DNA of 38,155 nucleotides from Treponema sp. (lineage in GTDB: Bacteria > Spirochaetota > Spirochaetia > Treponematales > Breznakiellaceae): the NCBI GenBank assembly GCA_031254315.1, contig JAIRUQ010000017.1, forward strand, positions 1 through 38,155. Reading direction: 5' to 3'. Below, piece after piece: positions 33,652 through 38,155 of this stretch. Each line of letters opens with the position of its first letter. The first letter of the stretch is position 1. Position numbers and translations under genes: made by a program. Below the pieces are notes generated by a model that worked only from the letters and a program-made list of their open reading frames with translations, had not been told where the DNA came from and searched no databases.

Positions 33652-33769
33652 AGTTCAAACCGAACAGCGCACCGCAAGATAAACGCACCAAAGATGGGAA
33701 AAACGCAATGACTTTAGTCCGAGTAGCGCACCTACGGTAGGTTGACAGGGAATTACTATGTTTGTAATA
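33652..33769. repeat. Diverged copy of the 58-bp repeat pair
   Basis: Contains CCGAACAGCGCACCGC near 33659 and TCCGAGTAGCGCACCTAC near 33718, 60 bases apart, then CGGTAGGTTGACAGGGAATTACTATG. This lines up with 32521-32636 (CCGAACAGCGCGCCGC, CCGAACAGCGCGCCTGC, CGGTAAG, TCAGGTAATTACTATG). Both copies end just before the stop codon of a leftward lipoprotein gene. Confidence 0.75.
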
Positions 33770-33772
33770 TTA

Positions 33773-34141
33773 TTAATATAATTCTATATAACGTGCATTT
33801 ATCCAGCCAATTCTATTGTTTTTTGTTTTTATTTTAACTAAAATACTTTCATTCATATTTACAATTTCCATCGGTTCTATTATTGTCCAATATTTTAAGT
33901 CAAATATTTTATTCTCTTTATTTATATCGTCATATATACTTAAATGTGTTCCAGAATCACTATAAATTAATCGTGCTTTATATTCCAAATATCCTATTGG
34001 ATAAATATCATTTTCCAATAATGTTTTATCTTTCAATATATTATTAATTAAGTAATCTTCAAATTTTATGTATTTTTTATCACAAGAAAAGAATGAAATT
34101 GAAATCAAAATTAATAGACATATTTTCCAAGTAAATTTCAT
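33773..34141 (-). CDS. Small lipoprotein with SH3-like C-terminus
   Basis: 122 residues. Lipobox SFFSC (Cys20). The C-terminal part (about 55-122) matches the bacterial SH3 pattern: ARLIYSDSGTHLSIYDDINK, LKYWTIIEPMEIV, ILVKIKTKNNRIGWINARYI, where GWI-ARY is the usual final strand. Such domains often bind cell wall peptides, but no enzyme domain is attached. Good ribosome site AGAGGATAATT. Strongly AT-rich, unlike dnaJ 31 bases upstream, which with the flanking repeat hints at later arrival (inference). Confidence 0.7.
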   Translation of the reverse strand: MKFTWKICLLILISISFFSCDKKYIKFEDYLINNILKDKTLLENDIYPIGYLEYKARLIYSDSGTHLSIYDDINKENKIFDLKYWTIIEPMEIVNMNESILVKIKTKNNRIGWINARYIELY

Positions 34142-34172
34142 AATTATCCTCTATTATTTCATCTAACTCGTT

Positions 34173-35291
34173 TTACGCATCGCCAAGTTGTGAAAGAGGA
34201 ATAAGTTTGGGATTGTCTTCCTGCCCTTCGACTTTGGCAAGTTCTTCGAGTAGTTCTTTTCCACGGCGGGAAAGTTTTTCCGGTATTTGTACCATAAGTT
34301 TGATGTAAAGATTGCCGCGCTGACTTCCCCAAGGGACACCCTTATTGGGGATTCGGAGCATTTTCCCGGACTGAATACCGGCAGGCACTTTTACTTCTAA
34401 TGTTTCGTTATCAAGTGTTGTTACGCGAATTTTCGCACCAAGAGCCGCTTGACTTACAGAAATAGGCGCGGCGCAGTAAAGGTCGTAAGCCTGCCGTTCA
34501 AAATACTCGTGAGGTTTTATCCTGATAAAAACATATAAATCGCCGTGTGGTCCGCCATTGGGACCAGCATCGCCCTGTTTGGGAATCGCTATGCGCTTGC
34601 CGTTTTCGATACCTGCGGGAATTGTAACCGAAATTTTTTGCCGTTTCTTCTGCGTTCCCGATCCGCCGCAGTCTTTGCATGGCTTTTCAATTATATATCC
34701 GTCTCCGTGGCAGTTGTGGCAAGTGGTCGCTACCGAGAAAATACCCTGACTGTGGCGCACCTGCCCTGAGCCCCGGCAGACCGGACAAGTCTTTTTACCG
34801 GAGCCGTCCGATGAACCGGAACCGTGGCACGTTCCGCAGGATTCGTTATGTGAATATTGAATCTCTACTTTTGTGCCTAAGACAGCGTCCTTAAAAGGTA
34901 TTTCAATATCGTAGCGAAGATTGGCTCCCTGTCTTACGCCGCCTGAAGAACCTCTGCGAAAACCGCCTCCGCCGAAAAAACTTTCAAATATACTGCTAAA
35001 GCCGCCCTCGCCAAAAATGTCTTCAAAGCCGCGGAAATTACTCCAGTCATGACCGGTGCCCATGCCTTCAACTCCGGAAAAACCAAATTGATCATAGGCG
35101 GATTTTTTTTGGTCATCGGCAAGTATTTCGTAAGCTTCGGTGGCTTCTTTAAATTTTTCTTCTGCCTGTTTGTCGCCGGGATTTTTGTCCGGGTGGTACT
35201 GGATAGCGAGTTTTCTGTACGCCTTCTTTATGTCATCCTTTGATGCGTTTTTTTGAACACCAAGAACTTCATAATAATCCCTCTTCGCCAT
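34173..35291 (-). CDS. dnaJ: Chaperone DnaJ (Hsp40)
   Basis: Co-chaperone that delivers clients to DnaK and triggers its ATPase; cytoplasmic. 372 residues, normal length, type I. J domain with the HPD motif in [16 protein letters not shown] (about 33-48); Gly/Phe-rich linker ([19 protein letters not shown]); four zinc-binding CxxCxGxG repeats: [32 protein letters not shown]; then the two beta-barrel client domains. Ribosome site AAAGGGAAACA. Lies after dnaK across a 153-base palindromic spacer, so expression may be uncoupled from dnaK. Confidence 0.97.
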   Translation of the reverse strand: MAKRDYYEVLGVQKNASKDDIKKAYRKLAIQYHPDKNPGDKQAEEKFKEATEAYEILADDQKKSAYDQFGFSGVEGMGTGHDWSNFRGFEDIFGEGGFSSIFESFFGGGGFRRGSSGGVRQGANLRYDIEIPFKDAVLGTKVEIQYSHNESCGTCHGSGSSDGSGKKTCPVCRGSGQVRHSQGIFSVATTCHNCHGDGYIIEKPCKDCGGSGTQKKRQKISVTIPAGIENGKRIAIPKQGDAGPNGGPHGDLYVFIRIKPHEYFERQAYDLYCAAPISVSQAALGAKIRVTTLDNETLEVKVPAGIQSGKMLRIPNKGVPWGSQRGNLYIKLMVQIPEKLSRRGKELLEELAKVEGQEDNPKLIPLSQLGDA

Positions 35292-35311
35292 TGTTTCCCT
35301 TTTTCCCTATG

Positions 35312-35448
35312 GCGGTTTACGACGTTCCGCCGCAGGCGGAATGTAGGGGCGGGAACCGCCCCGTAAACCGCTAAGATAAACGCCGTTTTAATGGCGTTTA
35401 TCGGGTAAGTAAGCGATGTTCCGCGCAAGCGGAATGTCGCTTACTTAC
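35312..35448. repeat. Nested palindrome array in the dnaK-dnaJ spacer
   Basis: Outer GCGGTTTAC (35312-35320) with GTAAACCGC (35363-35371), enclosing TTCCGCC/GGCGGAA (35325-35331, 35335-35341) and GGGGCGG/CCGCCCC (35346-35352, 35356-35362). Next GATAAACGCC/GGCGTTTATC (35375-35384, 35393-35402). Next GTAAGTAAGCGA/TCGCTTACTTAC (35405-35416, 35437-35448), enclosing TTCCGC/GCGGAA (35419-35424, 35429-35434). All arms listed are perfect. The last outer arm includes the dnaK stop codon. Almost every base from 35312 to 35448 pairs in one of these stems. Confidence 0.93.
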
Positions 35449-37406
35449 TTGTCGTCGTCTACCACTTCATAGTCAGCGTCTTCGGCGCTCTTTGTATTCT
35501 CGCCGCCCTGACTTGCGCCTGCGTTGGGATCAAAGCCCTGTCCGCCGGTTTGATTAAAACCACCGGCGCCGGGACCTGCGCCCTGCCCGCCTTGACCGCT
35601 AGCCGCTTGCTGTTTGTAAATTTCTTCGGCAATTTTATAAGAAGCTTGTTTAAGCGCTTCGGTTTTATCTTTGATGGACTGAATATCGCCGCTTTCAAGA
35701 GCCTTGCGTAAATCCGCGATTGCTTCATCGGTTTTGGATTTGTCTTCCGAGCTCACCTTGTCGCCGAGGTCTTTGATATTTTTTTCTGTGCTGTAGATCA
35801 TTGAATCGGCTTCGTTATGAACTTCTGCTTTTTCACGCTCTTTTTTATCTTCCTCGGCGTGGAGTTCCGCTTCTTTTACCATGCGATCAATTTCATTATC
35901 GCTTAAGCCCGATGAGCTTTCGATACGGATTTTCTGTTCCTTGCCGGTGCCAAGGTCTTTCGCGCTTACGTGGACAATGCCGTTCGCGTCAATGTCAAAG
36001 GTAACCTCGATCTGCGGAATTCCGCGCGGAGCGGGAGGAATGCCTACAAGATCAAATCGACCGAGTATACGATTCTGGGTTGCCATTTCACGCTCGCCCT
36101 GCAGTACCTGAATTGATACCGCGGTTTGGCCGTCCGCGGCGGTGGAGAAAATCTGGCTCTTGCGGGTCGGGATGGTTGTGTTGCGTGTAATCAGTTTTGT
36201 CATCACACCGCCAAGAGTTTCGATACCGAGCGAAAGGGGAGTAACGTCGAGTAACAGTACGTCTTTTACGTCTCCGCCGAGAATACCGCCCTGAATTGCG
36301 GCGCCAACGGCAACCGCTTCATCGGGGTTTACTCCCTTGTTGGGCTCTTTATTAAAAAGGTCTTTTACAATTTGCTGAACCGCAGGAATACGGGTTGAGC
36401 CGCCGACAAGAATAACCTCGTCAATTTGTTCGGCTTTGAGTCCTGCGTCCGAGAGCGCCTTCTTGCAGGGCTCTTTGGATCGATTGAGCAGGTCTTCTAC
36501 CATTTGTTCAAACTTTGCTCTTGTCAGGGATTTTTGCAGATGCTTCGGACCACTCTGGTCGGCGGTGATAAAGGGCAGATTGACTTCTGTTGTTTGCATT
36601 GATGATAACTCAATCTTTGCCTTTTCGGCGGCTTCACGAAGACGTTGAAGAGCCATACGATCCTGACCAAGATCGATGCCTGTGTCTTTTTTGAATTCAG
36701 CGATAAGCCATTCCATGACACGGCGATCAAAATCATCGCCGCCTAGGTGAGTATCGCCGTTTGTGGATTTTACCTCAAAAACACCTTCGCCCAGTTCCAG
36801 AATAGAAACGTCAAATGTACCGCCGCCAAGATCGTAAACGGCGATAATCTTGTCTTTCTTTGAATCCTTATTGAAACCGAAAGCGAGAGACGCCGCTGTC
36901 GGTTCGTTAATAATACGTTTTACTTCAAGACCCGCGATTTTACCCGCATCCTTTGTCGCCTGACGCTGAGCGTCATTAAAATACGCGGGGACAGTGATAA
37001 CCGCTTCCGTAACGGACTCACCCAGATAGTCCTCAGCTGTCTGTTTCATTTTCTGCAAAACAAAAGCAGAAATTTCCTGCGGCGTATATTTTTTACCGTC
37101 AATATCGACTCGGACATCGTCGCCCTGTTCTGTTACACGATAGGGGACAAGTTTCATTTCATTTGAAACTTCTGAATAACGCCGCCCCATAAACCGTTTG
37201 ATTGAAAAAATGGTATTCTCCGGGTTGGTGATCATCTGGTTTTTGGCAGGCGCGCCGACAATCCTCTCTCCCTTGCTGGTAAATCCGACAATAGAAGGGG
37301 TTGTGCGTCCCCCTTCGGAACTTTGAATGACAATCGGCTCACCGCCTTCAAGAACGGAAACGCACGAATTGGTCGTTCCAAGGTCGATCCCTATAATTTT
37401 TCCCAT
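35445..37406 (-). CDS. dnaK: Chaperone DnaK (Hsp70)
   Basis: ATP-driven protein-folding chaperone, cytoplasmic. 653 residues, normal length. ATPase domain with [12 protein letters not shown] (5-16), [15 protein letters not shown] and [11 protein letters not shown]; linker [19 protein letters not shown]; substrate-binding domain with [14 protein letters not shown] and [12 protein letters not shown]; helical lid; a Gly/Gln-rich tail ending in an acidic DYEVVDDDK. Strong ribosome site AAGGAGAT. It follows grpE by 56 bases, the usual heat-shock order grpE-dnaK-dnaJ. Confidence 0.98.
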   Translation of the reverse strand: MGKIIGIDLGTTNSCVSVLEGGEPIVIQSSEGGRTTPSIVGFTSKGERIVGAPAKNQMITNPENTIFSIKRFMGRRYSEVSNEMKLVPYRVTEQGDDVRVDIDGKKYTPQEISAFVLQKMKQTAEDYLGESVTEAVITVPAYFNDAQRQATKDAGKIAGLEVKRIINEPTAASLAFGFNKDSKKDKIIAVYDLGGGTFDVSILELGEGVFEVKSTNGDTHLGGDDFDRRVMEWLIAEFKKDTGIDLGQDRMALQRLREAAEKAKIELSSMQTTEVNLPFITADQSGPKHLQKSLTRAKFEQMVEDLLNRSKEPCKKALSDAGLKAEQIDEVILVGGSTRIPAVQQIVKDLFNKEPNKGVNPDEAVAVGAAIQGGILGGDVKDVLLLDVTPLSLGIETLGGVMTKLITRNTTIPTRKSQIFSTAADGQTAVSIQVLQGEREMATQNRILGRFDLVGIPPAPRGIPQIEVTFDIDANGIVHVSAKDLGTGKEQKIRIESSSGLSDNEIDRMVKEAELHAEEDKKEREKAEVHNEADSMIYSTEKNIKDLGDKVSSEDKSKTDEAIADLRKALESGDIQSIKDKTEALKQASYKIAEEIYKQQAASGQGGQGAGPGAGGFNQTGGQGFDPNAGASQGGENTKSAEDADYEVVDDDK

Positions 37407-37462
37407 AATTTTTATCTCCTTCCTCTACTATAAATGTTTTTTTATTGAAAATAAAGCCGTCT

Positions 37463-38041
37463 TTAGCTTTCCGGTACGACAACCTTTACTTTAGCCGCCC
37501 GAATTACCCGATCCTTTAAATAATATCCCTTAAAAAGGTCTTCCTGAACAGTTGATTCTTTCACATCGGGGGATTTTTCCACCATCAGAGCTTCATGAAG
37601 GTTCGGATCAAACGCTTCTCCGGCGGAAATGAAACGCCTCAGCCCCCATTTACTTTCAAGCTGACTGGTCAGGCGCTTTTCTATCATTTTTATGCCTTCC
37701 AGAAGTGAGCCAATATCTGTGGAACTTTCTCCTGCAAGAATCGCCCGTTCAAGATCGTCAATTATGGGGATAATGTCCGAAAGCAGACTTTGATTGGCAT
37801 ATTCTATCGAGCTTTGTTTTTCCTGATTCATCCGTTTGCGGAAGTTCTCGAACTCGGCGGCTTTTCGCAGCAACTGATCACGTGTTTCAGCAAGCCGGGC
37901 TTCCAGTTCGGTTATTTTTTCTTCCGGGGTCAGTTCTTTTACGGTTTGTTCCTGAGTGGTTTCTTCAGCGTTGTTCTCAATGTTTTCCTGAACAGCCTCA
38001 TCCTTTTGGATCGGGGCTTCGTCCTTCTCATGTTTTGACAT
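37463..38041 (-). CDS. grpE: Nucleotide exchange factor GrpE
   Basis: Releases ADP from DnaK. 192 residues. Acidic, charged N-terminal tail (about 1-35, rich in Glu), a long coiled coil (ELTPEEKITELEARLAETRDQLLRKAAEFENFRKRMNQ region, about 36-80), a helix bundle (SLLSDIIPIIDDLERAILAG) and the C-terminal beta domain with FDPNLHEALMVEKSP and the signature GYYLKDRVIRAAKVKV. Ribosome site AGGAAG. First gene of the chaperone operon in this window; no hrcA precedes it within the 114 bases visible. Confidence 0.96.
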   Translation of the reverse strand: MSKHEKDEAPIQKDEAVQENIENNAEETTQEQTVKELTPEEKITELEARLAETRDQLLRKAAEFENFRKRMNQEKQSSIEYANQSLLSDIIPIIDDLERAILAGESSTDIGSLLEGIKMIEKRLTSQLESKWGLRRFISAGEAFDPNLHEALMVEKSPDVKESTVQEDLFKGYYLKDRVIRAAKVKVVVPES

Positions 38042-38098
38042 TTTTACTTCCTGTCTCCGTTTTTAACGATCCTGTCTGGCAACCATCAAAAGCGATAA

Positions 38099-38147
38099 TT
38101 GAGTATTCTATATATAAAAAAATACTAAAAAAAGTCATGGGGGTCAA
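38099..38147 (-). promoter_or_regulatory. Predicted promoter and operator-like inverted repeat upstream of grpE
   Basis: Minus strand TTGACC (38147-38142), 17-base spacer, TATTTT (38124-38119). An imperfect inverted repeat, TTGAGTATT (38099-38107) with AATACTAAA (38121-38129), eight of nine pairs and a 13-base gap, covers the -10 region. It is placed like a heat-shock operator but does not match the CIRCE sequence. Confidence 0.4.
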
Positions 38148-38155
38148 GGAAAAAA

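Noticed and set aside
32368..33769. Integron-like array (small genes separated by palindromic repeats)
   Set aside because: No integrase in the window, no clear GTTRRRY/RYYYAAC core pairs, and the repeats include simple tandem units. The resemblance is only architectural.
38130..38155. Sigma-32-type heat-shock promoter (CCCCCAT near the window end)
   Set aside because: The matching -35 element would lie beyond the window, and the motif alone is too short to support a call.

Overview
The window looks like chromosome from a gut-type spirochaete, most likely Treponema or a close relative. The grounds are the spirochaete-like AspRS, many lipoproteins with short relaxed lipoboxes (FSC, FFSC, TVC), a Cache-type hybrid kinase, several sugar ABC transporters without their own ATPase, and GGDEF proteins. 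The genus is an inference from protein flavour; no rRNA is present to settle it.

Layout. (1) 1-4.5 kb: 3' end of aspS, converging on a two-gene signalling operon (single-domain response regulator, then a Cache-HisKA-HATPase-REC-Hpt hybrid kinase). (2) 4.6-7.9 kb: a NimA-like flavin-binding protein and a leftward pair of unrecognised membrane proteins. (3) 7.9-12.4 kb: rightward operon gpsA - GGDEF - degenerate GGDEF - ffh, every junction overlapping by 4-8 bases. (4) 12.4-30.2 kb: a long leftward block for carbohydrate capture. In transcription order it holds a membrane-anchored solute-binding protein, a CIA30/CBM-like lipoprotein, a GH5 lipoprotein, a 963-residue anchored fusion of two beta-sandwich regions with a solute-binding domain, a permease pair, an NHL-propeller/TPR protein, a YIP1-type membrane protein, a DUF5696 lipoprotein, a second permease pair, a classical secreted solute-binding protein, a GH130 phosphorylase and a tiny membrane protein. 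(5) 30.2-32.4 kb: rightward LamG-like/TPR protein and a RibF reduced to its FAD-synthetase half. (6) 32.4-34.1 kb: tandem and dispersed repeats around two AT-rich lipoprotein genes. (7) 34.2-38.0 kb: leftward grpE-dnaK-dnaJ, with a densely palindromic spacer between dnaK and dnaJ.

How it fits together. GH5 would cut a beta-linked glycan (beta-mannan or glucomannan fits best with GH130) outside the cytoplasmic membrane, the binding proteins would hand oligosaccharides to the two permease pairs, and GH130 would phosphorolyse them in the cytoplasm. DUF5696, YIP1 and the NHL-TPR protein sit translationally linked between the two permease pairs and are the least understood part; this block is my best candidate for an undescribed system. 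No ABC ATPase is encoded in the window, so a shared MsmX/UgpC-type ATPase elsewhere is expected.

Regulation visible in sequence: four independent transcription units (response regulator, NimA-like gene, gpsA, 304-residue membrane protein) each carry a -35/17-bp/-10 promoter whose -10 box ends 5-6 bases before the start codon and have little or no Shine-Dalgarno sequence. They look leaderless. Other genes have ordinary GGAGG-type sites.
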